From Levilactobacillus fujinensis (GTDB taxonomy: Bacteria; Bacillota; Bacilli; Lactobacillales; Lactobacillaceae), in NCBI RefSeq assembly GCF_003946335.1, contig NZ_RHNX01000007.1, positions 1-64,000 of the forward strand: DNA of 64,000 bases, written 5' to 3'. Of this stretch, positions 37,228 to 46,425 are shown one piece after another. Below the pieces are notes generated by a model. The model worked only from the letters and a program-made list of their open reading frames with translations, had not been told where the DNA came from and ran no database searches. The position numbers were made by a program, and so were the translations under genes. Positions within the stretch are counted from its first letter, which is position 1. Each line of letters opens with the position of its first letter.

Positions 37228-37352
37228 GAGGGTAACAAAATGGTAACAAATTGGCTGAAAAAAACTGATTTTAACTTTTGTTACCCTCAGAAAAATGGAG
37301 GGCACTCAATCCCTCGGTACCACTGGATTATAAGCACCATCGTTTGTTACCC
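37228..37352. repeat. GGTAACAAA repeat cluster beside the attachment tRNA
   Basis: GGTAACAAA occurs in direct orientation at 37231 and 37242 and inverted at 37277 and 37343. GAGGGTAACAAAA (37228) and TTTTGTTACCCTC (37276) are a perfect 13-base inverted pair. Just left, AAACGAT-like repeats occur three times (37198-37222). These look like integrase arm-binding sites. The 37193-37450 stretch has no gene. Confidence 0.65.
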
Positions 37353-37504
37353 AAAAATCCTAGGCGGGTAAATTACATAATCAATCTGGTATACCTTCAG
37401 TTTGTGCAAGATGCGTTTTTTGTTAAATGAAAGTCACTTAGGGGAGGATTTATATTTTAGACAAAAGAAAACATGCTTTTACAAATTTTGAATTCAATAA
37501 GAAT

Positions 37505-38353
37505 ATGAATAGAGTAATCACAATTCTAACTACTCTATTCATATTTTTATGTATGAGAGTGGCCTATCACTTCGGAGGTCATGAATTATATAAAACTTTA
37601 TTTTTGGGGCTAGAAATCCCCTCGCTGGGTATGGTTTATCTTGCATTTTCAGGAAATAGATGGTCCCTGAAGCAATTTCAAAAATTCCCCTACTTGTTTA
37701 CGAATTTAATATTATTGCCATTTGTTGCATGTATCGTTATAAACGCAAGTATTCCAATCCCTGTTGTTTCTAAATTGATTTTCTCTGTTTTTTTTATTAT
37801 TAAACTGATTGATACAATTTTAATATTTTTCATATCAGACTTACTTAAGGATCACGTAAGATCTTACGCAGTATACAGAGAATTAGCTTGGCTCTGTATG
37901 GGTATTATGATGCTTATATGTTTATTTCTAGGATTCTTTGACCCTACAAAATCGATGATATTTTCTATTTTAGTCACATTGATTATTCAATCATTCTCAT
38001 TAGATTTTTTTGGACTCTGTAAAGCCATGAATCATGGTAATTTGAATGTTGAAAAATATAAAAATACACTATCACCAAAAGAAAAAGATTTCTTCGTCTT
38101 GGGTAAATACGCTTCTCTAGTAATATTATTCTTTATCGCGTTATCCGAATTTCTCGTGAAGTCACCACCAATAAATAATCTTATATGTCTAATCCTTGGT
38201 TCAAGAACAACGCCAGACGGGCTTATCAATCGGGGTATGCGTGTTTCTTTAGTGATGTTAACGCTTATGCTTCTTTCTATCGGCATATTCTTAATATTCA
38301 AATTTTTACCTAAATTTTTTAAAAAGAGAATTTTCAACGGTTTCTTGCCTTAG
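37505..38353 (+). CDS. AT-rich multi-helix membrane protein, prophage edge cargo gene
   Basis: 282 residues, mostly hydrophobic, with about eight membrane helices (near 4-23, 30-48, 62-84, 88-110, 128-146, 150-170, 200-218, 250-275). Much richer in A and T than its neighbours and opposite in strand to all phage late genes, so it looks like a lysogeny cargo (moron) gene. I do not recognise the family. A strong GGGGAGG at 37441 is too far from ATG 37505 but fits an in-frame ATT at 37454, which would add 17 residues. Confidence 0.7.
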   Translation: MNRVITILTTLFIFLCMRVAYHFGGHELYKTLFLGLEIPSLGMVYLAFSGNRWSLKQFQKFPYLFTNLILLPFVACIVINASIPIPVVSKLIFSVFFIIKLIDTILIFFISDLLKDHVRSYAVYRELAWLCMGIMMLICLFLGFFDPTKSMIFSILVTLIIQSFSLDFFGLCKAMNHGNLNVEKYKNTLSPKEKDFFVLGKYASLVILFFIALSEFLVKSPPINNLICLILGSRTTPDGLINRGMRVSLVMLTLMLLSIGIFLIFKFLPKFFKKRIFNGFLP

Positions 38354-38365
38354 CAGACAATATAC

Positions 38366-38406
38366 CACAAAAAGCCACCCTACCCATTAATCTGGATAGA
38401 GTGGCT
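38366..38406 (-). terminator. Terminator of the prophage late operon
   Basis: On the minus strand AGCCACTCTATCC pairs imperfectly with GGGTAGGGTGGCT, followed by TTTTTG, seven bases after the endolysin stop. Confidence 0.87.
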
Positions 38407-38412
38407 TCGTTG

Positions 38413-39174
38413 TTACTTGAGCTTCTTAACGTAATCTGCGTTGGCTGTGATATACAGCCCGTTCCCCAGCTTCAACCGCGTAATCTTTCCATAACTTACC
38501 ACAGACTCAACATCGAAGACAGTCCCCTTGGCAAACTCTTTCTCAGCCTTCTTAAATGCTTTGTCGTAGTACCGCGTCACACTAGTCTTAGCCTTAACTT
38601 GCTTGGCCGCCTTCAAATAGGTGGCCTTTTTTACTGGTGTGGATGAGCTCCCACCAACGCCGTTCTTCAAGTCCTTGGCAAACTGAGCCTTGCTGATTCC
38701 CCACTTAGCTAGATACCCATACGGGTCTTGGTGATCACCCCATAGATTGTCTGACACCCATTTGTGAGACTTGATACCAGGACCTGAGCCGTCTAGCGTC
38801 AGCAGGATACCGTACTTCTTCGCGTAATATCGAAGCACCCACACATAACGCTTGTAGCTCGCGTTGAAGCGACTCTGGGAATTTACGTGAGCCAATTCCA
38901 CTTGGAACGGGCTAGCGTTGTTAGCCACGGTCCCCGCACCATAAGCGACGTAACCGGGCGTTCCCACAATATAGATACCTTGGTCATCCACAATAGCATG
39001 GGTGTATGCTGCGGACCAGTGACCCTTCATATAGCTAGCTTCGTTCTTACCGGAGCCAACGCCCTTATTGTTATCGTTGCCGGTATCGTGGGCAATGATG
39101 TACTTGTGTGCTGCCTTGGATCCAGATCCCTGGTTGGCCCCAAGTTCATAGCTGTGGTTAAATGAATAGCTCAT
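38413..39174 (-). CDS. Phage endolysin, N-acetylmuramoyl-L-alanine amidase
   Basis: 253 residues without a signal peptide. The Amidase_2 domain (about 1-165) has zinc-ligand candidates in IIAHDTGND, YTHAIVDD and the WGDHQDPYGYL region. A short linker with VGGSSSTPVKK leads to an SH3-like wall-binding C-terminus (about 185-253). It degrades the wall at the end of the lytic cycle after the holin opens the membrane. Its start overlaps the holin gene by four bases. Confidence 0.92.
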   Translation of the reverse strand: MSYSFNHSYELGANQGSGSKAAHKYIIAHDTGNDNNKGVGSGKNEASYMKGHWSAAYTHAIVDDQGIYIVGTPGYVAYGAGTVANNASPFQVELAHVNSQSRFNASYKRYVWVLRYYAKKYGILLTLDGSGPGIKSHKWVSDNLWGDHQDPYGYLAKWGISKAQFAKDLKNGVGGSSSTPVKKATYLKAAKQVKAKTSVTRYYDKAFKKAEKEFAKGTVFDVESVVSYGKITRLKLGNGLYITANADYVKKLK

Positions 39175-39467
39175 CGTTTATCGTCCTCCTTAATATTGAA
39201 ACCCTTGAATCCATCAAATAGGCCAGACGTGAACCCACCTACTAGCAGTCCCATAACGGCCCCTGACAGAAAGTTATGGTCAGCCGTCACAAATACCGAT
39301 AGCAAGCCGACCAACATGCCAATTACCATCGACAGCCACGGCATCCACTGATTCGGCACCTTCGTCTGCTTTACGGCCTGAGTCAAAACAAAAACGACCA
39401 AAGTGGTCAATGCCAATTCAGTCGCCGTTCCCAGATTGAGTTGCTGGATATAATCCATGCTACTCAC
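39171..39467 (-). CDS. Phage holin
   Basis: 98 residues with three membrane helices (about 14-31, 42-62, 68-86) and a charged C-terminal tail ending KEDDKR, as in LLH-type holins. It forms the membrane lesion that releases the endolysin. Overlaps the endolysin start (ATGA) and the upstream small gene by eight bases. Confidence 0.85.
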   Translation of the reverse strand: MSSMDYIQQLNLGTATELALTTLVVFVLTQAVKQTKVPNQWMPWLSMVIGMLVGLLSVFVTADHNFLSGAVMGLLVGGFTSGLFDGFKGFNIKEDDKR

Positions 39468-39681
39468 CTCGTTCCTTCAATTTTTGGTTTTCCTTCTTTA
39501 ATCGTTCATTCTCTCGCTTTAACCGCTTAATCTCGTCTGTCTTCGTTGGCGGCTTACCTGCGTTGATTCGAGCAATCCACACCGGGACGTAGCCAACCGC
39601 GATAGCAGAAATGGCAGAGAGAATCGCGGTAAATACCTTATCACTGATATTAATCATCCCCCGTGAATGCATAGCTAACAA
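39460..39681 (-). CDS. Small membrane/coiled-coil lysis-module protein
   Basis: 73 residues if started at TTG 39681, which has a good GGGGTGAT ribosome site eight bases upstream; ATG 39672 or 39657 would shorten it. One membrane helix (about 17-37) and a highly charged coiled coil (KRLKRENERLKKENQKLK). The layout resembles XhlA/haemolysin-type proteins that assist holins, with helix and coil in reversed order. Exact role unknown. Confidence 0.65.
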   Translation of the reverse strand: MLAMHSRGMINISDKVFTAILSAISAIAVGYVPVWIARINAGKPPTKTDEIKRLKRENERLKKENQKLKERGE

Positions 39682-40048
39682 TCCGACAAATCACCCCGCC
39701 AGTCAAAACGGCACCCGGACTAATCAAAGCGCCCATCTCCATATCGTGCACTAGGAACCCTAGGAAAAAACTCATCCACACAAAGACTAGACAGCCAATC
39801 ATAATCGGTCGGGCGTAGAACCAATGGAAATCCCAGATTGAGTACACGATGGCAAACGTCCCAATCACCGCAATCAAGAAGATTGAGACGGGATCGTCCA
39901 GAAATCCTAGCATAGTGTGGGCTGGGGGCTTCAAGTCAAAGAAATTGACCTGAACAATAAATACGATGGCAATGGCGTACGTCTCAACGGCGGACCAGAA
40001 CCAAAACTGATTCTTCTTGTAATGCTCATATAATTTATTGTCGTCCAT
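39650..40048 (-). CDS. Phage membrane protein with four helices
   Basis: 132 residues beginning MDDNKLYEHYKKNQFWFW, with hydrophobic helices near 20-36, 50-67, 78-98 and 105-122. ATG 40048 is chosen for GAGGTG seven bases upstream; the frame stays open to 40159 only because of the xkdX overlap region. In the lysis block between XkdX and the holin; may be a second holin or an anti-holin. Family not recognised. Confidence 0.65.
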   Translation of the reverse strand: MDDNKLYEHYKKNQFWFWSAVETYAIAIVFIVQVNFFDLKPPAHTMLGFLDDPVSIFLIAVIGTFAIVYSIWDFHWFYARPIMIGCLVFVWMSFFLGFLVHDMEMGALISPGAVLTGGVICRIVSYAFTGDD

Positions 40049-40061
40049 AATAAAAGCACCT

Positions 40062-40214
40062 CTACTTCTCTGCGTCAGTAGCCGGTGCTTGGTATGCGGT
40101 ACCTGTAATCGTTTGGTACTGCTTGTCATCGATAAAATTATTCTCCCGATACCAGCCAATAGCTGGTGTAAGCTTACCCCAGCTGTAAAACATCTTAATC
40201 AAAGTGTAGTTCAT
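40062..40214 (-). CDS. xkdX: XkdX family protein
   Basis: 50 residues: starts MNYTLIKMFYSWGKL and contains IGWYRENNFIDDKQYQTITG, the XkdX pattern. Such proteins lie between the tail fibre and lysis genes of PBSX-like phages; function unknown. GGAGG is seven bases upstream of the ATG. It ends in TAG. Confidence 0.85.
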   Translation of the reverse strand: MNYTLIKMFYSWGKLTPAIGWYRENNFIDDKQYQTITGTAYQAPATDAEK

Positions 40215-40225
40215 GATTTTTCCTC

Positions 40226-40615
40226 CTATTCTTTAGTGGCAGAAGCATTGGCCACCATAAACTCTGCAAACTGTCCGCCAAGCTCACTCGCAGCCGTCTT
40301 GACGCTATCTAAATCAACTGCTGCTACGGCTTGGGCACCGCCTAACTGAGCGGCGATATCTTTCAAACTTTCAATAGTCTCAGCCTGCTTATCAACTAGA
40401 CCAGTTAAGTAGTCGATATCCAAACTAGGTAGATTGCCAGGTGCTTCAACTCGGCCATTGCCCATCAATCGGTACATCCACCAGTAGCGGGTGAAATATT
40501 GGACTGAAGTACTTGGAATATCAACTGCTACTAATCCTTCAGCAGCATCTAGTGCTGGTACTGTGTCTTTGTCTGGAAACTCACTATTTGAGTCTGGCTT
40601 AACGTAATAAATCAT
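40226..40615 (-). CDS. Phage protein of unknown function, tail-fibre linked
   Basis: 129 residues. The N-terminal half starts MIYYVKPDSNSEFPDKDT and has a WWMYRLM aromatic patch; the C-terminal half is helical with a coiled-coil-like LVDKQAETIESLKDIAAQL. It lies directly after the fibre gene, where fibre assembly chaperones and small tail proteins often sit. No family recognised. Confidence 0.65.
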   Translation of the reverse strand: MIYYVKPDSNSEFPDKDTVPALDAAEGLVAVDIPSTSVQYFTRYWWMYRLMGNGRVEAPGNLPSLDIDYLTGLVDKQAETIESLKDIAAQLGGAQAVAAVDLDSVKTAASELGGQFAEFMVANASATKE

Positions 40616-40633
40616 TTGTCTTTCCTCACTTTC

Positions 40634-42883
40634 CTAATCAGGTACAATTGCATCGGTCGTCCAGTTATCCAACCCATCTTGCCAAAAAGATTTAGATCCC
40701 CAAGAAAGCACGCTGATAATACCAGCCTCACCTTCATATGGATATTTAAAAGTAAGAACAAGGTTTCTTCCAGTCACAGTTGTCGTTGCATTATTGCCAC
40801 CATCAATTGTTCCAACGTGGATTGGTAAGCTCATATTTTTAATGAAGTGAAATCCAACTGGTAACGTCATCAAAACATTAGTCCATGTTCCTTTTGTCTT
40901 GTCCCATGAGATTTTCATGCCACCAATAATCTTTGTAACTCCAGTTTTTGAATCATACTTCATTAAAAATGGTGTTGAAGTGAATTCAGAATTAACTGTT
41001 ATTGGATACCAAGCAGATTGCGCAACGCTTTTTAAATCGTCGCTAGTAGCGACTGTTTTACCTCCTGACACAGTGAGCTGAGTGAAATCGGATTTCTCGG
41101 AAATCACGCCCGTGTTGGGGTTACGGTGGGAGACGTTGGCATTATCGGCTGGAACAAAGGTATTTCCATTAATGGTAACCGTTCCATCTCCATTATCTCG
41201 AACAAAATCTGAGAATGCTGGAGCCATCGGCACTCTATGCGTAGCTTGAACCATTTGAACGGATATCAAATATACGCTAGCATCTTTACCGTCAGCCGAG
41301 CCGTTATTATCAATCCGAATGTATCCTTGGACAACACCCGCTGGCACGGTAAACGTAACTAACGAAGTACTTGTAGCGGAAGTATTAGACCATCTCGTAT
41401 TGTTCACAAGCTCGATTGATGTGTCATAGTCTGTAGCACCAATTATTTTAGAACCTAAAAACCAAATATCAATTCCTTCAACATTTGCTGACATGAACCC
41501 ATCTGCTTCCACTGTATAAGTTGCTCCCGGGGTAACAGCGATATGGTCAGTTGAGGCCGTATTTTCAACATGAGACTGTGTTGTCTTCCATGTAAGCAGT
41601 CTACCAGTGCCATTTTTATAAAATGGGTGGGTCACATTCTGTACAGGATAGATATTTCCCTTCCAGTGATTCGTAAGGACAAAATCCACACTATTAGGAA
41701 TTAGATTGCCACCGAACTGATCACCAACGCCGGCTTTCTCATCGATAAATACGTTACCAACATCGGTTAACGTCTGTGAATTAATGTTGATAGTCCACAG
41801 CTTGCGAGTCAACAGCCCTCTTACTTCACCAGAAGCAATCACGTTCGTGCTAGTCTTGTTGGTAACGTGTATATATCCCCGGAGTGGCTCATCACTACTA
41901 GGGTTACCGCCAACACCCGCCTGACAATAGACAGTATGAAATCCGATAGGCAAGTTTAACAACCACTGCTGAAAAGTAATGCCATCTGCGGCAAGTATAG
42001 ACTTGGAAGCTACGCCGTTATCAAGCGTGATTTTTGTCTTTTGCCAGTCAACCGTGTCCGCCATTTTAACTAGCGGTGCTACCTCGTTATCCGTATACTT
42101 ATTCGCCTGCTGATTAGCAGACGTAGCATGTGAAGTAGCTACTGCTTCGGCATCAGCGTGTGCCGCAATTTTTGCTGAGTTAGTTTTGTTGGTAGCATCC
42201 ACAGCTGCTGCACTGATACTTGCCGCCTGTGCTGCGTTTGCTTTAGTCTGCGCATCCATCGAGGCAACTTTTCCAGTTACATATTCATCCCCGTTCTTAT
42301 CAACCGGGTTCTGTCCAAACTTCCACTTACCAGAAATCGTCTCGTCTTTATCCAAATAAGCCAAGTCCGATGGGAAGACCACTTGGTGATCAGCAATCGC
42401 CTTGTCCACGTACTCGATCGTCGCTAGTGACTGTGGATTCAACTGAATTGTCACGGACTGTTTCTGGCCGACCATCACAAAGATACTCATACCAAATTCA
42501 AACAACACTTTGTTGCCAAAATCTGGCATGTACTCAGGTTCCGCTGCTAAGGTCACAGCATACAGAAACTCGGCGTCTTTGCCCTCTTCTTTAGCATACA
42601 GACCAATAGCCGTAATGTTGTATCCCTTAGTTACCTTTTCATTGGTGTACAGCACCTTAGTCCCGGCAACCTGTTCGTCACCATCCGGCGTATTAAGCGA
42701 GCTAGTCAGCGTCCCTGTCTGCTTCTCATTAGGGAGCTTAGCCAGCCCCTTGACTCCAGCCTCAGTTAGCGTATCTGCTGTGGTAGCTGTCCGGGTGATG
42801 GTGAACTTAGATTGGCCTCGAAAAGCCCGCGTAGCCAACTCCAATCCTGCTGTGGTCAACACTGATTCATTATATTTTGACAT
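40634..42883 (-). CDS. Tail fibre / receptor-binding protein
   Basis: 749 residues. The N-terminal ~170 residues match phage tail-collar fibre proteins (P2 gpH-like, DUF3751): TTAGLELATRAFRGQSKFTITRT and AIGLYAKEEG. A helical Ala-rich shaft follows (about 195-250), then long beta-rich regions including a carbohydrate-binding-like part (about 370-560) and a C-terminal tip domain. It probably sets host range. ACCTCC-type ribosome site precedes the ATG. Confidence 0.85.
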   Translation of the reverse strand: MSKYNESVLTTAGLELATRAFRGQSKFTITRTATTADTLTEAGVKGLAKLPNEKQTGTLTSSLNTPDGDEQVAGTKVLYTNEKVTKGYNITAIGLYAKEEGKDAEFLYAVTLAAEPEYMPDFGNKVLFEFGMSIFVMVGQKQSVTIQLNPQSLATIEYVDKAIADHQVVFPSDLAYLDKDETISGKWKFGQNPVDKNGDEYVTGKVASMDAQTKANAAQAASISAAAVDATNKTNSAKIAAHADAEAVATSHATSANQQANKYTDNEVAPLVKMADTVDWQKTKITLDNGVASKSILAADGITFQQWLLNLPIGFHTVYCQAGVGGNPSSDEPLRGYIHVTNKTSTNVIASGEVRGLLTRKLWTININSQTLTDVGNVFIDEKAGVGDQFGGNLIPNSVDFVLTNHWKGNIYPVQNVTHPFYKNGTGRLLTWKTTQSHVENTASTDHIAVTPGATYTVEADGFMSANVEGIDIWFLGSKIIGATDYDTSIELVNNTRWSNTSATSTSLVTFTVPAGVVQGYIRIDNNGSADGKDASVYLISVQMVQATHRVPMAPAFSDFVRDNGDGTVTINGNTFVPADNANVSHRNPNTGVISEKSDFTQLTVSGGKTVATSDDLKSVAQSAWYPITVNSEFTSTPFLMKYDSKTGVTKIIGGMKISWDKTKGTWTNVLMTLPVGFHFIKNMSLPIHVGTIDGGNNATTTVTGRNLVLTFKYPYEGEAGIISVLSWGSKSFWQDGLDNWTTDAIVPD

Positions 42884-42893
42884 CTTTTACCTC

Positions 42894-43439
42894 CTAACTA
42901 AAATTGACTGCCTGTGGCATGACTGCTGAATTGATACAGATACTAGCCGCCTGACCGAAGTACACCGGTAACCGGTTCTCTACGTCGTAACTAGTCCTGA
43001 TATGCTGCTCCAGATTGCTTGGTGTGTAAACGTTCAACAGGTATTTTAGTCGTTCAACCTGTTCCGCTGTGATTACATGTGCTTCACTTAGCGTGTCAAT
43101 TCGACTCTTCACCGAATCCACAACCACCATAGCCGGAATAGCAAACGAGGCGACCAGCTCCTTGAAGTACCAAATCGTAATCGGCCGTGGCGGTAACATC
43201 CGTACCAGAATGTCGTATCGACGGGATTCAACTGTGGCTGTTGGGCTGGCCACCATACCGAATTGGTTCTCGAACATCGACAATCCGTCCACATCAGTAG
43301 CCATGACAAACTCGTTCAGCAGAATCCGGTCAGCCTGCTCACTCACCGCATCAAACACTGGCTGTTCACCAACCATCAGCTTCTGCATCTCAACTACTTT
43401 GTCATAGTAATCTGGCAAGTAATCCACTAGCTTACTCAT
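42894..43439 (-). CDS. Baseplate protein, gpI/YmfQ-like (DUF2313)
   Basis: 181 residues, start MSKLVDYLPDYYDKVVEMQKL, matching the XkdU/YmfQ group that follows the gpJ-type protein in contractile tails. It links the baseplate to the fibre. Overlaps the J gene end by eight bases. Confidence 0.8.
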   Translation of the reverse strand: MSKLVDYLPDYYDKVVEMQKLMVGEQPVFDAVSEQADRILLNEFVMATDVDGLSMFENQFGMVASPTATVESRRYDILVRMLPPRPITIWYFKELVASFAIPAMVVVDSVKSRIDTLSEAHVITAEQVERLKYLLNVYTPSNLEQHIRTSYDVENRLPVYFGQAASICINSAVMPQAVNFS

Positions 43440-44580
43440 TGAGCGTCACCTCACCAACTACTGGAAGTTGGGAAGCCTCATTATTGAAGACCATTACCAC
43501 ATCATTCTCGGTCCCGCTTAAAACCGGCAGCGTTGCATTGATTACACCGTCAACTCGCATGACCTCCGCTAGAATCTGTGAGCGGTAAACAGTTAGAGAA
43601 TAGCCCCGACCGGTCTTCTGATTCACATCGTCCCAAGCTTTGCGGCGTAAGTCGAAGTAGGACTCAATTCCAGCTAGAATCTGTGGTTTAACTGCCTCTA
43701 ACGTCGTGTTAGTTGCTGTTGATACGGTTGTTTCAATATTCACTCTCACTTCTGTGGGAGCAACTATCGTGACCGCATGTCCAATTGGTGCTAACCCGTA
43801 GCCCTGTCCTTCTGCGTCCGCCGGGTCAATAGTCTCTTTGACCTGACTCAACAACTCAGGACTAGCCGCTCTTAGGTCGTTATTCACAATGACCAGTTTG
43901 ACCGTGCTACCACCGCGCCAAGTCGGATAGACCTGACCGGCACCCACAGACTCAATCTTGCTCAACATGTCCAAGTAGTCCGCAATGTTCCCACCGTACG
44001 CGTTGTAAGCGTCCGGAGAGAGAATTCGGTCCCGTAAGTGGTCGTCAGTCTCGTCATCCTTGGCTGGTACCGCTACCGAAGTAATCTCAGCCCAACTCAG
44101 CGCATCATTCGGCGTTACTGGTAAAATCTGTCCCTGATACCCATTCGGACGGGTACCGATCTCATCGGCTACCAGTAATGCTGTCAGGTCTGTGTTGACC
44201 TCTTTGACGTGATAGAAGATAGGCTCTTCTCCAACGCTTGCGAACTGGTCACTAACTGCTACATTACTGATAGGATTACCATCGGCATCGAGGAACTTAG
44301 CAATCACCTCTGCAGCGGTTGCTAGTTGCCGTGAAGCCCCACGCTCAGCCGCTCGCCAATCTAAGAACTCGCTATTGGTCGTTTGTGTCCAGGTCAGTCG
44401 GACAATGTTGGCTAATGACAGGGACTCTTCAGCCAGCTTAGTAGCCGCTGGGGCCATCGCGTCATAGATAATTGACCCTTGCCGTTTATCCTTGTCATCG
44501 TCAATCTCGTCTAGCATGTCATTCATAAAATAATCGAAGTCGTGTGCCTCTAACTCAGTCGCCAGTGCTTCCGGATTCAT
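43432..44580 (-). CDS. Baseplate wedge protein J (XkdT-like)
   Basis: 382 residues of the Mu gp47/P2 gpJ family. Hallmarks are ARLTWTQTTNSEFLDWRAAERG-like text (residues near 55-75), DDETDDHLRDRIL and the closing LPVVGEVTLNE. It forms the baseplate wedge of a contractile tail. Overlaps the DUF2634 gene by 26 bases. Confidence 0.9.
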   Translation of the reverse strand: MNPEALATELEAHDFDYFMNDMLDEIDDDKDKRQGSIIYDAMAPAATKLAEESLSLANIVRLTWTQTTNSEFLDWRAAERGASRQLATAAEVIAKFLDADGNPISNVAVSDQFASVGEEPIFYHVKEVNTDLTALLVADEIGTRPNGYQGQILPVTPNDALSWAEITSVAVPAKDDETDDHLRDRILSPDAYNAYGGNIADYLDMLSKIESVGAGQVYPTWRGGSTVKLVIVNNDLRAASPELLSQVKETIDPADAEGQGYGLAPIGHAVTIVAPTEVRVNIETTVSTATNTTLEAVKPQILAGIESYFDLRRKAWDDVNQKTGRGYSLTVYRSQILAEVMRVDGVINATLPVLSGTENDVVMVFNNEASQLPVVGEVTLNE

Positions 44581-45001
44581 CTAACCCCACCTCGCTTTCT
44601 ACTGGAATCGTGCCGTAAATGGTCTCACAGGACCCAATCACCTTAAGCGTCGTTGAATCAATCTTCTCAATCGAATCAACAGCCACATCGGTCACCCGGT
44701 CATCGGCCTCCAGAGCTTCAGTCAGCATACGGTCAACTTCGACCTCGGCATAGTCGAAGTCTTTACCAAGTAACTCTTCGAAGTCATTCCCGTATTGATC
44801 ATCATAAATTGGATAGACAAACCGTTCCGTCCGGAGAATCTTATCCACGGCTTGTACCATGGCTTTGCGGCCGTCAGTCATACTCATGATGTGGCCGTTC
44901 TTGATTAGATACGTGTAACTGGAGAGCGTCTCCTCTTCCAGTTCGTCCGGCACCTCATCAACAACGTCATCGGTCTCAACCTCGTCTACTTCATCATCCA
45001 T
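44555..45001 (-). CDS. DUF2634 baseplate protein (XkdS-like)
   Basis: 148 residues with a very acidic N-terminus, then RTERFVYPIYDDQYGNDF, the gpW/gp25-like signature of baseplate lysozyme-fold proteins without lytic activity. Overlaps its neighbours, as usual in this block. Confidence 0.85.
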   Translation of the reverse strand: MDDEVDEVETDDVVDEVPDELEEETLSSYTYLIKNGHIMSMTDGRKAMVQAVDKILRTERFVYPIYDDQYGNDFEELLGKDFDYAEVEVDRMLTEALEADDRVTDVAVDSIEKIDSTTLKVIGSCETIYGTIPVESEVGLDESGSTGD

Positions 45002-45365
45002 CTACGTCACCTCCTAGCTTTTCAAATACATAAAATTGCTGTCCGCCATCTTGGCGAATCATGGCGACCCCATCGCCCCTCTTCAGGCGCCCATCGATTT
45101 CATACTCAGTGTACTTAGTGGCCGGTGTGCCATCTTCAATCGGGGCTTTGAAATCTTCTCGCTTACGTCCAGTAGTCTTCATCCACACCTTGTGCTTAGT
45201 GACCCCGATTCCTAAATTGAGAAAGGCATCAGTCAGCGTCATCTGATTGGATATCTGAATCTTAAGTGGGGCGTCATCAACGACCGTGCCAAAAATGATG
45301 TCCGAATAGTCGCTATCCAAACCACCGCGTGAGTTAATCATGCCCAGTAAAATCTCTCCAGCCAT
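44994..45365 (-). CDS. DUF2577 phage protein (XkdR-like)
   Basis: 123 residues with a beta-rich OB-like C-terminus (RLKRGDGVAMIRQDGGQQFYV) as in XkdR/DUF2577 baseplate hub proteins. Lies between XkdQ-like and XkdS-like genes, its conserved position. Confidence 0.82.
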   Translation of the reverse strand: MAGEILLGMINSRGGLDSDYSDIIFGTVVDDAPLKIQISNQMTLTDAFLNLGIGVTKHKVWMKTTGRKREDFKAPIEDGTPATKYTEYEIDGRLKRGDGVAMIRQDGGQQFYVFEKLGGDVDG

Positions 45366-46423
45366 TAGATTCTCACCTTCATTTCAATTTCAGCTGTATC
45401 GGTTGTCCCGGTAAAGGTATGGGTCGCCTTCGTAATCAACAAATACTTGCTACCTAAGCCAATATCCTTCAAGCTTTTTACCTTAACCATGGCTTCATTC
45501 CCAGCAACTACATTCAGGTTAGCCATAGTTGTCAGCTTCAACGTGTAGGCCTGTTTGTTCTTCGACTTAAGGATATCCTTGGCTTTCTGTTTCATCTGAG
45601 CGGCGTTGGCTTTATCCTTGGCCTTTTCGACCACTTGAAGTTTCCCCCAGCGTTCCACTGACCCACCAGCAGCAGTCACCGTAGTCAGCTTCGTGTTGGC
45701 CACGTCGGCTGCCTTTTTCTGTGCTGCGGTCTGTTTCTTGGCCTTAGTCTTGGCTGTGGAAGAAGTCTGTTGCTTCTTCTTTTTATCAGTCCGGACCACC
45801 CGCACCACATTGACCGTATCATCGATACTCTTCGAAAAAGAAAAACCAGTCAGTTGTGACTGGTCACCAATGATGTTCGTTAACTTTTTGTACGGCGCCC
45901 GTCGTAATTCCACAGTCCCATAGTTATCTCGTAAGAAGTAGCGGTGCCCAGTAGCCAGTCGCGTTGCTTTAAAGGAAGCTTTCAGCATATCGAAATAGCT
46001 CTTGCTGTCGGCAACTTCCGCCACAAGTTTATGAGTAGAGTTATTGACAACCTTATGTTTCACCCCGGCTAACTTGGCTACCCGGGTAAAACGCTGAGAG
46101 ATAGTCGATACTGGCAGAACCAATGAGTCCTGATTCTTAAAGTATCTGAGTGAGTCGTAAGCTGTTACGCTGAACACTTCCGACTCATCGTAATCGACCT
46201 TGAAGACTTTTCCCTTGAACACATGATCATGGTCCCAGTTGAACCAGATATTGTCACCATTCTTAGGTGTATACCCTTCGTCCACTTCGACTAGCTTAAA
46301 CGTCAGCTGACCAGCAGAAAAGTCGATATCAGTGACCCACTGGATATCTGATTCCAGAATCTCCCGTAGGTCCCATTTAGTCTTACTTCCCGGTGTCTGT
46401 GACTGAAAAAAAGTTACTGCCAT
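45365..46423 (-). CDS. Baseplate hub protein, XkdQ/late-control-D-like
   Basis: 352 residues. The N-terminal half has the hub fold (DIQWVTDIDFSAGQLTFKL, SVTAYDSLRYFKN); the centre is Lys/Ala-rich (KKKKQQTSSTAKTKAKK) and charged. It forms part of the central tail spike hub. Adjacent to XkdP- and XkdR-like genes. Confidence 0.85.
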   Translation of the reverse strand: MAVTFFQSQTPGSKTKWDLREILESDIQWVTDIDFSAGQLTFKLVEVDEGYTPKNGDNIWFNWDHDHVFKGKVFKVDYDESEVFSVTAYDSLRYFKNQDSLVLPVSTISQRFTRVAKLAGVKHKVVNNSTHKLVAEVADSKSYFDMLKASFKATRLATGHRYFLRDNYGTVELRRAPYKKLTNIIGDQSQLTGFSFSKSIDDTVNVVRVVRTDKKKKQQTSSTAKTKAKKQTAAQKKAADVANTKLTTVTAAGGSVERWGKLQVVEKAKDKANAAQMKQKAKDILKSKNKQAYTLKLTTMANLNVVAGNEAMVKVKSLKDIGLGSKYLLITKATHTFTGTTDTAEIEMKVRI

Positions 46424-46425
46424 AC

